Positions 18,589 through 27,390 of a stretch of 64,000 nt of DNA are shown here, piece by piece. The stretch covers positions 34,944 through 98,943 of the forward strand of contig JAPPGA010000072.1 in NCBI GenBank assembly GCA_028821515.1. The letters are read 5' to 3'. Numbering within the stretch: position 1 is the stretch's first letter; the number at the start of each line of letters is the position of its first letter. A model generated the notes under the pieces. It did no database searches. It was given only the letters and a program-made list of their open reading frames with translations, and was not told where the DNA came from. A program made the position numbers and the translations under genes. Origin of the DNA: Gammaproteobacteria bacterium. GTDB lineage: Bacteria > Pseudomonadota > Gammaproteobacteria > Pseudomonadales > Azotimanducaceae.

Positions 18589-18989
18589 GCCTGTTTGTCG
18601 ACACGTCAGCCATCCTCGCCATTATCGACGCGGATCAGCCCCGGCACCGGGACGTCGTGGAGGCGTTCGACTTGGCGATCGACACCGGCGACCCCCTGTT
18701 CACGTCCAACTACGTGCTCGTGGAGACCTTTGCACTCGCGCAGCGCCGCCTGGGACTGCCCGCATCGCGCGACCTCGCGGTGTCGTTCGTTCCGCTGCTC
18801 AATACGCTGTGGGTGGACGAGTCGATCCACGAGACCGCCCTATCGGTGCTTCTGGCCTCCGGTCGGCGCAGCCTCTCGCTCGTCGACTGCACCAGTTTCG
18901 AAATCATGCGTCGGCACGGCCTCACGCAGGCACTCGCGCTGGATCGCGACTTCCAGCAACAGGGCTTCCAAGTTGCACCAGCCAGCTAG
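18585..18989 (+). CDS. vapC: VapC-family PIN-domain ribonuclease toxin
   Basis: 134-residue PIN domain with the expected acidic residues: D6 in LFVDTSAIL, E47 in NYVLVETFA, D101 in LVDCTSFEIM and D120/D122 in ALDRDF. PIN toxins cleave tRNA or rRNA with Mg2+ and are held inactive by VapB. The start is TTG 18585, overlapping the vapB stop; the open frame continuing upstream is antisense-like sequence in other genes and not a fusion. Its stop overlaps the converging ATP-grasp gene by 4 bp. Confidence 0.88.
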   Translation: MSLFVDTSAILAIIDADQPRHRDVVEAFDLAIDTGDPLFTSNYVLVETFALAQRRLGLPASRDLAVSFVPLLNTLWVDESIHETALSVLLASGRRSLSLVDCTSFEIMRRHGLTQALALDRDFQQQGFQVAPAS

Positions 18990-19861
18990 CTGAGAGGCTT
19001 GTGCAGACGTGATGAATCCCGGACCAGCACTTCCACCACGGCCGGCGCGGGATTGACGCCGGCAAGCTGCTCCAGCGTGCCGAGGCCCCCCGGATTCGCC
19101 ACGTTCGCTTCGAGCACGTAAGGCGCCGCGAGATCGATGCCGGCGAACCTGGCGCCGCGCGAATGCAGGTGCGCGACGACCTTTCGGACCAGGGCCGTTT
19201 CGGTCGCGTCGAGTTCCGTACTGCGCGCCGCTGCCCCGGTCGCAAGGTTGCCCCCCGTCTTGGCGTAGGCGCCGACGATCTGTCCGCCCGCGACGATCAC
19301 CCGTTTCTCGTCGTGCTCCGCTTGCTCCACGTAGCGCTGCAACAGGCAGTACCGACCAGCGCCGCGACCCGTCAGGTGCTCGAATACGGCACGGCAGTGG
19401 ATGTCATCCGCACCGAGCAGGAACACGTCGCGGCCAAAACTCCCTGCGGTCGGCTTGGCCACCCAGCGGCCGCCACGGGCAACGATCTCCATGAGCGTGT
19501 CGACATCGGCGCTGGCATGCGTCTCGGGGCCGAACTCTGCCAGGTCGAACTTGCCGTGCAGGTAAACGAGGGCGTCCGCGGTGTTGACGAATCGCGCCTG
19601 GTCCAGGGTCTTCAGGAGTTGCATGCGGTCAAGAAAGGTCTCCCGCGCGCCGAGTCCGAGAATCCAGACCAGGTCGAACGGCGCCAGGGGGACCGCACGA
19701 CCCCCGGCATCCCGCGCGGCCACACCGTCCGCCGTCAGCCCAAGCGTTTCGTGAAATAGCACGGCAACCCGCCAACCCGCGGCTTGGAACGCGGCGGGAA
19801 GGCGCTCGCGATTGTCGTTCGCGGACTCTCCAGGAGCAGTGAGAAAAGCGATGCGTTTCAA
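18986..19861 (-). CDS. GshB-like ATP-grasp ligase
   Basis: 291-residue protein resembling prokaryotic glutathione synthetase: [16 protein letters not shown] (N-terminal domain junction), [15 protein letters not shown] (ATP-binding Lys and Gly-rich loop), [31 protein letters not shown], and [19 protein letters not shown] with metal-binding Glu/Asn. Authentic GshB ligates gamma-glutamylcysteine with glycine; this protein is slightly short and may have another amino-acid specificity. The start is probably TTG 19861 with a GAGG site about 10 bp upstream; the long upstream open frame runs antisense to nadA. Confidence 0.75.
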   Translation of the reverse strand: MKRIAFLTAPGESANDNRERLPAAFQAAGWRVAVLFHETLGLTADGVAARDAGGRAVPLAPFDLVWILGLGARETFLDRMQLLKTLDQARFVNTADALVYLHGKFDLAEFGPETHASADVDTLMEIVARGGRWVAKPTAGSFGRDVFLLGADDIHCRAVFEHLTGRGAGRYCLLQRYVEQAEHDEKRVIVAGGQIVGAYAKTGGNLATGAAARSTELDATETALVRKVVAHLHSRGARFAGIDLAAPYVLEANVANPGGLGTLEQLAGVNPAPAVVEVLVRDSSRLHKPLS

Positions 19862-19965
19862 TCTGTCGTCACCTCGGGACGGAGTGGGTGCGCTATGCGA
19901 ACACCGCCGTTTCGGTTTTCCCGGAGCCGGAATTGATGCTCGGGGATTTGCGTTACACTCGGGGT

Positions 19966-20994
19966 ATGCGCGCAAACTACAGTCTAACGCCCGCCGAAAT
20001 ACCGAGGCACCAACCGGCCACACTGGCGGCCGCGGAACGAATGGCGTTGAAGGAAGAGATTCGCGCCCGGCTCGATGCGCTGGACGCCGTTCTCGTCGCG
20101 CACTACTACGTGGACGCCGACATCCAGGACCTCGCCCATGAGACGGGCGGTTGCGTCTCAGACTCCCTCGAGATGGCGCGTTTCGGGCATGACCATCCGG
20201 CATCGACCCTCGTGGTGGCGGGCGTCAGCTTCATGGGAGAGACGGCGAAGATACTGTCGCCCGAGAAGCGCGTGCTCATGCCCACCCTGGAAGCCACCTG
20301 CTCCCTCGACATCGGCTGCCCCCCCGACGAGTTTGAAGCCTTCGTCAAGGAACACCCGGACCGCACGGTCGTCGTCTACGCGAACACGTCGGCGCGCGTC
20401 AAGGCGATGTCCGACTGGGTCGTCACGTCGAGCGTGGGACTCAAGATCGTCGAGCACCTGAGCGCGAACGGCGAACGCATCCTGTGGGCGCCGGACAAGC
20501 ACCTCGGCGCCTACATCCAGCAGCAGACGGGCGCGGACATGCTGCTGTGGACCGGCGCCTGCATCGTCCACGAGGAGTTCAAGTACGACAAGCTCAAGCA
20601 GTTGATCGAGGTCTACCCGGAAGCGGGCGTGCTGGTGCATCCGGAATCGCCCGCCGCCGTCATCGGGATCGCCGACTGCGTCGGATCGACGAGCCAGATC
20701 ATCGCGGCGTCGCAGGAGATGCCGAACGACACGTTCATCGTCGCCACCGACCGCGGCATATTCCACCAGCTCCGCAAACTGTCGCCCCACAAGCGCTTCA
20801 TCGAGGCGCCGACCGCCGGGGCCGGGGCCACCTGCATCAGTTGCGCCCACTGTCCCTGGATGGCCATGAACGAGCTCCGGGCACTGAATGAGTCCCTGGA
20901 ACGCCAGGACAGCGAGGTTTTCGTCGACGAAGATGTCGGCGTCCGGGCCATGGTCCCGCTTCGACGAATGCTGGACTTCGGTCGCCGGCAATGA
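19966..20994 (+). CDS. nadA: quinolinate synthase
   Basis: 342-residue enzyme that condenses iminoaspartate with dihydroxyacetone phosphate to quinolinate in NAD synthesis. The 4Fe-4S ligands are C112 (EATCSLD), C199 (WTGACIVH) and C296 of the C290xxC293xxC296 motif, all at positions matching E. coli NadA. ATG 19966 encodes [19 protein letters not shown] 19936 with a GGAG site about 9 bp upstream is an alternative. A TACACT (19953-19958) just before ATG 19966 could be a -10 box, which would make the message leaderless. The selenoprotein gene overlaps its stop (ATGA). Confidence 0.95.
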   Translation: MRANYSLTPAEIPRHQPATLAAAERMALKEEIRARLDALDAVLVAHYYVDADIQDLAHETGGCVSDSLEMARFGHDHPASTLVVAGVSFMGETAKILSPEKRVLMPTLEATCSLDIGCPPDEFEAFVKEHPDRTVVVYANTSARVKAMSDWVVTSSVGLKIVEHLSANGERILWAPDKHLGAYIQQQTGADMLLWTGACIVHEEFKYDKLKQLIEVYPEAGVLVHPESPAAVIGIADCVGSTSQIIAASQEMPNDTFIVATDRGIFHQLRKLSPHKRFIEAPTAGAGATCISCAHCPWMAMNELRALNESLERQDSEVFVDEDVGVRAMVPLRRMLDFGRRQ

Positions 20995-21545
20995 GACTTT
21001 TCTGCGCACTGGGCGTACTGATCGCGAGTATGGCGATGGCATCTGAGTACAGCGACGGCTGGGGGCCTCCCACCGGAACACGGATCCCCGACGAGGAGTT
21101 CACTTCCCATCTCGGCGAAACACGCACATTTGCCGACCTGATGGGCGAAAAGGGCGTTCTGATCCTGTTCAACCGTTCCGCGAACTGGTGACCCATCTGC
21201 AAGGCTCAGTTCGTCGAACTGAATGCGTGGCAGGACCGTTTCGAAGGACTCGGCGTCAACGTCGTCGGGATGACGTACGACGCCCCGGAGGTATTGTCCG
21301 ACTTCGTCCTGGACAAGGACCTGGGCTATGCGCTGCTCTCCGATCCCGACGGGGCGTACGTGACAGCGCTGGGCATACGTAACGACGAATACGGGCCCGG
21401 TCACCCCGGCTTCGGGATACCGCATCCCGGCATCATGCTGGTCGATCCTTCCCGCGCCATCCTGTACAAGGCCGCGATGGAAGACTATCGGAAGCGGCCC
21501 TCGTTCGAGTCGGTGTTCGATGCGGTGAGCGGCGCGGTGCAGTAA
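20991..21545 (+). CDS. secreted thioredoxin-fold (AhpC/TSA-type redoxin) selenoprotein with in-frame UGA
   Basis: 184 residues if UGA at 21189-21191 is read as selenocysteine (codon 67). The first part has a signal peptide ([18 protein letters not shown]) and ends [10 protein letters not shown]; the same frame continues [13 protein letters not shown] without any other stop. Cys-containing relatives have a W-C-P-x-C-K-A-Q active site here, so the protein reads W-U-P-I-C-K-A-Q, a Sec replacing the first redox Cys. Downstream [15 protein letters not shown] and HPGIMLVDP fit a redoxin fold. A SECIS-like hairpin follows the UGA. It should act as a periplasmic thiol peroxidase or disulfide reductase. 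It overlaps nadA by 4 bp. No sel genes are in the window. Confidence 0.88.
21189..21226 (+). promoter_or_regulatory. UGA codon plus SECIS-like hairpin
   Basis: After UGA (21189-21191), UCAGUUC (21206-21212) pairs with GAACUGA (21216-21222) around loop GUC; GC (21204-21205) can extend the stem to GC (21225-21226) past a 2-nt bulge. The loop begins with G, 21 nt after the UGA, which fits bacterial SECIS rules (apical G, spacing about 16-37 nt). Confidence 0.78.
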
Positions 21546-21640
21546 ACCGGCGAAGCCCGCGCGGAATAGCCGAATCCCAACAAGGCTTCCGCCAACCTCC
21601 CGGGCCTGGGAGCAGGCTTGCCGTTGTACAGCGCAGTCAC

Positions 21641-23068
21641 CTAGCCCTTGAACGACTCCAACTCCGTCCTCAGGTCAAGAATGCGTTGGGTGAATCCCGC
21701 CGTGAGACGGTAGTTGTCCTCTACCAGCCTGCGGGCGTATTCGAGGTGCTGGATGGCCTGCCGGTAGTCGCCGCGCAGCGCGAAGAACTCCGCCCGCGCG
21801 CGGTGGACGCCAACGATGTCGCCCGCGAGTCCGGCGGTTTCGGCGAGTTCATGCCACACGTCGATGTCGTCTCCGTGCACGCGGCTCTGGCGGATCAGCA
21901 CCTCCTTCGCATCGCCCTGGCGGCCAACCGACGACAGCGCCTTTGCATAGAGCATCGCCAGCGGCTGGTTGTCCGGGTTGATCACCAACTGGTGAGCGAG
22001 AAACCCCGCGGCTTCTTCACCCTGCCCCGCCGCTGTCAACGTTTCCCCGTAAGACGCCGCCAGGAGGATGCTCCCGGGATTGGCATCCAGGAGCCGTTTC
22101 ATGTCGAGCACCGCTTCGAAATGCTCGCCTACGCCGGAGCGGGCGAGCGCCAACCGATAGTCCGTCGCGGCCCCCGACACGTCGTCATCCCGCGCGCGCG
22201 CCAGCGCGTCTTCGGGTGATCGCGCGAAGTGCACCAGGGCACGCGCACGCATGAACTGGTAGTCGCGCGAACCAGCCACCGATCGCTCGGGATATTGCGC
22301 CGCCTGGTTGCGCGCATCAGCTATGCGCGATTCCGTGACGGGGTGCGTCAGGAGGAACTCCGGCATCGTCTCCCGAAAACGGTAGGCCCGCTGCATGCGG
22401 CTGAACATGCGCTCCAGCCCGTGCGGGTCCAGTTGCGCCCGAACCATGGTATTGAGGCCGATCCGGTCGGCCTCCTGTTCTCGGCTGCGGCTGTACCGGA
22501 GCTGGTTCTGCACGGCGGCCGCCTGTGTTCCGACCATTGTCGCCAGGCCCGCATCACTGCCGCCGCCCGCAGCCATCAGCACCGCACCCGCGAGCAGACC
22601 AACGAGCATGGGCAATGTCGACTGTCGCTGCGCCTCGATGTCGCGGGCGAAATGGCGCTGGCTCAGGTGCGCGAGTTCGTGCGCCATCACGGCGGAATAT
22701 TCATGCACGTCGCGGGCATGGACCAGCAGACCCAGGTGCACGCCCACGACCCCGCCGGGCACGGCGAAAGCGTTGATCTCGGGATTGTCGATCAACACCG
22801 GATATAGCGTGGCGTCCTTGAGGTCCGAGTGCTGCGCGAGCTGCTGCAACTGGGTGGCGACGTAGTACTTGAGTATTTCGTCCTGGACTGTGGGAATCCC
22901 GGATCGGACCTGTTTCAGGAACATCTGTCCCAGTCGGCGCTCCTCCGCAGGCGAAACGATGGCCGATGACGCATCGCCCAGTTCCGGCAACTCGTCCGGC
23001 GTCGCGGCGTGCGACGAAGACAGGCTGGCGAACGCTGCTGCAGCCACCAGCAACACTAGGAATCTCAT
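21641..23068 (-). CDS. bepA: BepA-like periplasmic M48 metalloprotease with TPR domain
   Basis: 475-residue exported protein. ATG 23068 starts a signal peptide (MRFLVLLVAAAAFASLSSSHA). The zinc motif HELAH is at 130-134, with the third ligand in REQEADRIG. Residues from about 280 on form TPR-like repeats ending in a helical tail. BepA (YfgC) helps assemble or degrade outer-membrane proteins such as LptD with the BAM machinery. It sits next to nadA, tusA and the permease, the conserved gammaproteobacterial arrangement, and is divergent from the CPBP gene. The convergent selenoprotein gene ends 95 bp away. Confidence 0.92.
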   Translation of the reverse strand: MRFLVLLVAAAAFASLSSSHAATPDELPELGDASSAIVSPAEERRLGQMFLKQVRSGIPTVQDEILKYYVATQLQQLAQHSDLKDATLYPVLIDNPEINAFAVPGGVVGVHLGLLVHARDVHEYSAVMAHELAHLSQRHFARDIEAQRQSTLPMLVGLLAGAVLMAAGGGSDAGLATMVGTQAAAVQNQLRYSRSREQEADRIGLNTMVRAQLDPHGLERMFSRMQRAYRFRETMPEFLLTHPVTESRIADARNQAAQYPERSVAGSRDYQFMRARALVHFARSPEDALARARDDDVSGAATDYRLALARSGVGEHFEAVLDMKRLLDANPGSILLAASYGETLTAAGQGEEAAGFLAHQLVINPDNQPLAMLYAKALSSVGRQGDAKEVLIRQSRVHGDDIDVWHELAETAGLAGDIVGVHRARAEFFALRGDYRQAIQHLEYARRLVEDNYRLTAGFTQRILDLRTELESFKG

Positions 23069-23175
23069 GGAAGAAATCGTATCAAAACGCCAGCTTGTGA
23101 ATCGGCCGCATTGCCTGATCAGGAATCTCCGGTCAACATGCACCGTTCCACCAACCGGGACACAGGACGAAGCGC

Positions 23176-23937
23176 ATGGGCGAAGTCCCCCAACAGTCCG
23201 GCGAAACCATCGCCACCCACAGCGGAAAGCCCTGGGGTTTCTGGGGAACGATGGGTTTCGCAATCCTCGTCCTTTTGCTGTTCTTCCTGGTACAGACACT
23301 GGTCGGTTTCGGCTTCCTGTATTCCGTCGAGTACGAGTCGGAGACCGGTGCGGAACAAACGGCGCAGTTCATGATGGGCAACGGGCTGCTGCTGGCCGTC
23401 GCAACCTGCACCACCGGCGTCATCTGCACGTTGACGATACTCCTGCTGGCACGGCTGCGCCGAGGGATCTCCGTCGGCGATTACCTGGCTTTGACCATGC
23501 CCACCGGCCGATCGTTCCTGCTGTGGCTCGGCATTGCCGTCGCCGTCGTCTTTGCAACCGACGCGATCCGGGTACTCGCCGGGAGGGACATGGTTCCGGA
23601 ATTTCTCGTCGAAGCCTATCGGTCCGCCGTCTACCCGCCCCTGCTCTGGCTCGCACTGGTCATCGCAGCACCGGTTTTCGAAGAGTTCCTGTTCCGGGGA
23701 TTTCTCTTCCGCGGCTGGATGGAGACCAGGCTGCGCGAAACCGGCACGATCCTGCTGACCTCCGCAACCTGGTGCCTCCTTCACTTCCACTACGATATCG
23801 CCGAACTGCTGGCCGTATTGGCCCTCGGCATCGTACTGGGCTATTCGCGTTCCCGAACCGGATCGCTCGTCACGCCTCTCGTCATTCATGCCCTCGTCAA
23901 TCTCCTTGCGATAATGCAGGTTGCGCTGCTCGAGTGA
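23176..23937 (+). CDS. CPBP-family intramembrane glutamic endopeptidase
   Basis: 253-residue protein with about seven hydrophobic segments. The active-site motif EEFLFRG is at residues 169-175, followed by H203 (LLHFHYD) and a third conserved motif VIHALVNL near the C-terminus, as in CAAX/bacteriocin-processing (Abi) proteases and Rce1. Substrates may be prenylated peptides or signalling peptides, but most bacterial members are uncharacterised. It is inserted between bepA and tusA, where this gene is not usually found. Confidence 0.85.
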   Translation: MGEVPQQSGETIATHSGKPWGFWGTMGFAILVLLLFFLVQTLVGFGFLYSVEYESETGAEQTAQFMMGNGLLLAVATCTTGVICTLTILLLARLRRGISVGDYLALTMPTGRSFLLWLGIAVAVVFATDAIRVLAGRDMVPEFLVEAYRSAVYPPLLWLALVIAAPVFEEFLFRGFLFRGWMETRLRETGTILLTSATWCLLHFHYDIAELLAVLALGIVLGYSRSRTGSLVTPLVIHALVNLLAIMQVALLE

Positions 23938-23985
23938 ATTGACCTCGCGGGCCGCTGGCAACGCCAACTGCTATGCTCTCGCGCC

Positions 23986-24225
23986 ATGGCCGAAGTCACC
24001 GAGACACTGCTCGATGCGAGCGGACTGACCTGTCCGATGCCGCTGCTCAAGGCGAAGCAGGCATTGAACAGGATGCAATCCGGAGAACTGCTGCGGGTTA
24101 TCGCCACTGATCCCGGATCCGTCAGGGACTTCGAAGTATTCAGCTCGCAGAGCGGGAATGCCCTGCTGGAGTCACGGCAGGAGGACGGCAGTTACTTCTA
24201 CCTGCTGAAGAAAAAAGACGGCTGA
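23986..24225 (+). CDS. tusA: TusA-family sulfur carrier protein
   Basis: 79-residue TusA/SirA protein with the persulfide Cys C16 in LTCPMPLLKAKQAL, the CPxP signature. TusA relays sulfur from IscS for tRNA thiouridylation and molybdenum cofactor. The copy next to bepA and a permease is the arrangement known in Pseudomonas. It is followed 6 bp later by the permease gene, so the two form one transcript. Confidence 0.93.
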   Translation: MAEVTETLLDASGLTCPMPLLKAKQALNRMQSGELLRVIATDPGSVRDFEVFSSQSGNALLESRQEDGSYFYLLKKKDG

Positions 24226-24231
24226 GTTGCG

Positions 24232-25308
24232 GTGCGCTTCCTCGAAGTCATCGGCGGGTGGATCAACGAGCACTTCTCGAACGAGGAGGCCATCTACCTG
24301 GTGGTCCTGCTGCTCGCCGCGTTCGTGGTGCTGTTCTTTTTCGGCGCCTATATCGCGCCGGTCCTGGCTGGCCTGGTATTCGCGTATCTCCTGAGCGCCG
24401 TGGTCGACCGGCTCGTCGACTGGCACGTGCCACGGCTGGCGGCGGTGTGGATCGTATTTGCGCTTTTCGTGGGCGGCGCCATCGCTCTCGTCATCGGCAT
24501 CGCCCCGTTGATCTGGCGGCAGTTGACTGAATCCGTGAATGCCATGCCCGGCGTCATCGACCGGCTGCGCGTCCTGGTCGGGGACCTTTCCACGGAGTTT
24601 CCGGGCACTTTCTCCCCCACGGTCGTCGAGGGCTGGCTCGCCGCGCTGAACGCCGAGGTGACCGAAATCGGAAAGGCCGCCCTGCAGGGGCTGGTGGCGC
24701 AGGTGCCGAACGTATTCGGCATCATCATCTACCTCATCCTTCTCCCGATCTCGTTCTTCTTTTTCCTGAAGGACGGCAAATCGATGGTCGCGCGGGTACT
24801 CGCGATGCTGCCGCAGCACCGGACGCTGCTCGACAGCGTGGGCCGCGAGATGAACGTGCAGATTGCCAACTACATTCGCGGCAAGGCCATCGAGATACTC
24901 ATCGTCGGCACCGCGACGTACCTGGCCTTCCTCTTCCTCGGACTCAACTACGCGGCACTGCTCGGCTTCGTCGTCGGCATTTCCGTGCTGGTCCCTTTCG
25001 TCGGCGCGGCGGTGGTCACCGTGCCCGTTGCAGCCGTAGGGTTCCTGCAGTACGGCTGGTCCTGGGACTTCGCATACGTGATGGCCGCCTACGGCGTCAT
25101 CCAGGCGCTGGACGGCAACGTGCTCGTGCCGATCCTGTTCTCGGAAACGAACGACCTGCACCCGATCACCATCATCGTGGCGGTCCTCGCATTCGGGGGG
25201 CTATGGGGATTCTGGGGCATCCTGTTCGCCATTCCGCTGGCGACGCTGGTCAAGGCGATCTTCAACGCCTGGCCACGCACCAACGTCGCCCAAGCGCCCG
25301 AAACGTAG
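24232..25308 (+). CDS. perM: AI-2E family permease (PerM type)
   Basis: 358-residue polytopic inner-membrane protein with hydrophobic segments at 20-45, 60-90, 155-180 and a dense cluster from 210 to 335, and the family pattern ALLGFVVGISVLVPFVG and GNVLVPILFSE. The substrate is unknown. The start is GTG 24232; no strong ribosome-binding site is present, consistent with coupling to tusA 6 bp upstream. It is a paralogue of the permease at 3.8 kb, but this copy occupies the conserved bepA-tusA-perM context. Confidence 0.87.
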   Translation: MRFLEVIGGWINEHFSNEEAIYLVVLLLAAFVVLFFFGAYIAPVLAGLVFAYLLSAVVDRLVDWHVPRLAAVWIVFALFVGGAIALVIGIAPLIWRQLTESVNAMPGVIDRLRVLVGDLSTEFPGTFSPTVVEGWLAALNAEVTEIGKAALQGLVAQVPNVFGIIIYLILLPISFFFFLKDGKSMVARVLAMLPQHRTLLDSVGREMNVQIANYIRGKAIEILIVGTATYLAFLFLGLNYAALLGFVVGISVLVPFVGAAVVTVPVAAVGFLQYGWSWDFAYVMAAYGVIQALDGNVLVPILFSETNDLHPITIIVAVLAFGGLWGFWGILFAIPLATLVKAIFNAWPRTNVAQAPET

Positions 25309-25417
25309 CTCGCTCCATCCTGCTGCCAACCTCTACGTGCTGCCCACCTCCAACTTGTGGAAGGCACCACTGGGATTTACCATGACCACCCGTTAACCGG
25401 AGGATACTTAAGCCCCC

Positions 25418-26296
25418 ATGTTGCAAGGGAGCAATGTCGCACTGATCACGCCCATGAAGCCGAATGGCGACGTGGACTGGCCAGCCCTCGAAGGCCTGAT
25501 CGACTGGCACCTCGAATCTGGCACGCACGGCATCGTGCCGGTCGGCACCACCGGCGAGTCGGCGACCCTGGATCACGACGAGCACAAGCGGGTGGTGGAG
25601 CATACGCTCCGGCGGGTCGACGGACGCATCCCGATCATCGCCGGCACCGGGTCCAATTCCACCGCGGAGGCGGTCGAACTCACCGCCGCCGCCGCGAAGG
25701 CCGGCGCCGACGCATGCCTCCTGGTGACCCCGTACTACAACAAGCCCACGCCCGAGGGCCTGTACCAGCACTATCGAGCCGTCTCCGAAGCCGCGGACGT
25801 GCCGATCGTGCTCTACAACGTACCGCCCCGCACTTCCTGCGACATGCAGCCGGAAACGGTGGCCCGGGTCGCGCAACTCGAGAACGTGGTCGGCATCAAG
25901 GAAGCCTGCGGCGATGCCGGGCGGGTCGCGGAAATCCGGGAGGCAGTCGGAAGCGACGACTTCATCGTCCTGTCTGGCGAGGACGCCCAGAACCTGCAGA
26001 TGATGGAACTCGGCGCTGTCGGCTGCATATCGGTGACCGCGAACGTTTTGCCGCGGCAGATGTCGGAGTTCTGTACGGCCTTTCTCGAAGGCGACAGATC
26101 CCGGGCACGGGAACTGGATGAACAGTTGCAGCCGATCCACGAGATCCTCTTCGTCGAGACGAGTCCCATACCGACGAAATGGGCGCTTCACCTGATGGGA
26201 CGCGTAGACACCGGCATACGCCTGCCGCTGGTCCCCCTGTCGGCCGCACATGTCGACGAACTCAGGGCGCGCCTTTTGCGCGCCGGCGCGCTTTGA
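25418..26296 (+). CDS. dapA: 4-hydroxy-tetrahydrodipicolinate synthase
   Basis: 292-residue class I aldolase of lysine and peptidoglycan precursor synthesis. All catalytic residues sit at E. coli positions: T44/T45 (GTTGES), Y107 (TPYYNKP), Y133 (LYNVPPR), R138 and the Schiff-base K161 (GIKEACGD). A GGAGGA site lies at 25399-25404. It overlaps bamC by 4 bp, the same dapA-bamC operon as in E. coli. The bcp and gcvR genes that often sit just upstream in gammaproteobacteria are absent here. Confidence 0.97.
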   Translation: MLQGSNVALITPMKPNGDVDWPALEGLIDWHLESGTHGIVPVGTTGESATLDHDEHKRVVEHTLRRVDGRIPIIAGTGSNSTAEAVELTAAAAKAGADACLLVTPYYNKPTPEGLYQHYRAVSEAADVPIVLYNVPPRTSCDMQPETVARVAQLENVVGIKEACGDAGRVAEIREAVGSDDFIVLSGEDAQNLQMMELGAVGCISVTANVLPRQMSEFCTAFLEGDRSRARELDEQLQPIHEILFVETSPIPTKWALHLMGRVDTGIRLPLVPLSAAHVDELRARLLRAGAL

Positions 26297-27390
26297 CGCT
26301 GCGCGCAATCCTTCGCGCCACCGCCGTGGTGGCTGTCCTGGTCCCCGCCGTAACCGGCTGCCGGTGGATGAGCGACGAAAAGGGCCTCGTTCGGAACACG
26401 TCGAACGACTACATCGAGGCGCAGGAGACCGAACCCCTGATCATTCCCGGCGATTTGTCGGCGGCACGAATCAGGGACACCTGGCCCATTCCCGCCATAG
26501 AGGCCAAGCCCCTTGCCAGACACTATCCCGGTGACGCACCGCCGCCGGACGCGATCTTCGGCGGCGAGGCCCAGGACGCGATCAAGATCCAGAGGCTCGG
26601 TGACCGCCGGTGGATGATCATCGCCGACGAGCCCTCGAAGGTGTGGCCCGTCCTCGAACAGTTCCTCACCGAAAACGGTATCGGCATCGCCTCGGAAACG
26701 CCGGAAGCAGGCCGCATCGACGGCACCTGGCTATCCGTCGACAGCGGCAACCATGAGGATGTTGTCCGTGGGACGATCAAGGAACACAAGCAGGACGCTG
26801 ACGGACGCGACCGGATCCGGTTCAAGATAGAGCAGGGCATTCGGTACGGAACCTCGGAGATTCACCTGCGCCACGAGAACGATGCGCTGGCTCAACCCAC
26901 GGTCGACTGGCCATCGAAGTCGACCGTGCCAGACGTGGAGGAAGCGCTGTTGCTCGAGTTCGGGGGCTACTACGCCGCTGGCATCTCGACGCAGTCGGTA
27001 TCGATGCTTGCCCGCCAGATCTCAACCGCGAACAAGGCGGTCATCGAACGCGATGGCCAGGGATATCCGAAACTGCGGCTGAACGTAGATTTCGATCGCG
27101 CATGGGCGGTTGTCAACTCGGCACTGGAGCGCGCGGAAGTCGAGATCGACAACACGCAGCGCAGCGACGGCCTGTTGCAGGTCAATATAACGAAGGACGT
27201 TCTCGGGGGCCGGGAAAGGTCGCTGCTTTCCCGCTTCTGGCCAAGCGGCGAGGATGCAAGGCCCCTCGACATTCGAATCGAATCAATCGAAGAATCGCAG
27301 GTCGTGCAGGTTTTCGAGCGCGACGGGCAGCCAGCGCCCGGAGAAATCAGCCAACAGATCCTGGTGATGTTGCGCGAGTTCGCTTCCTGA
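26293..27390 (+). CDS. bamC: BamC-like outer-membrane assembly lipoprotein
   Basis: 365-residue lipoprotein starting at TTG 26293, which overlaps the dapA stop (TTGA). The signal peptide ends in lipobox VTGC with C23; Arg at +2 predicts outer-membrane sorting. The unstructured N-terminal stretch (DYIEAQETEPLIIPG) and two helix-grip domains (about 100-210 and 240-360) match BamC/NlpB. BamC is a non-essential part of the BAM complex bound to BamD. The 3' end overlaps the converging sugar transferase gene by 44 bp. Confidence 0.87.
   Translation: MTLRAILRATAVVAVLVPAVTGCRWMSDEKGLVRNTSNDYIEAQETEPLIIPGDLSAARIRDTWPIPAIEAKPLARHYPGDAPPPDAIFGGEAQDAIKIQRLGDRRWMIIADEPSKVWPVLEQFLTENGIGIASETPEAGRIDGTWLSVDSGNHEDVVRGTIKEHKQDADGRDRIRFKIEQGIRYGTSEIHLRHENDALAQPTVDWPSKSTVPDVEEALLLEFGGYYAAGISTQSVSMLARQISTANKAVIERDGQGYPKLRLNVDFDRAWAVVNSALERAEVEIDNTQRSDGLLQVNITKDVLGGRERSLLSRFWPSGEDARPLDIRIESIEESQVVQVFERDGQPAPGEISQQILVMLREFAS

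Noticed and set aside
17124..18989. Fusion of a long N-terminal segment to VapC
   Set aside because: The frame is open through the MFS gene in another phase, but only the last 134 residues are a PIN domain with a TTG start overlapping vapB, so no fusion is supported.
20991..21191. Stop codon making the redoxin a broken gene
   Set aside because: The frame stays open after the TGA for 118 codons, the UGA replaces a conserved Cys and a SECIS-like hairpin follows, so selenocysteine is a better explanation than pseudogene.
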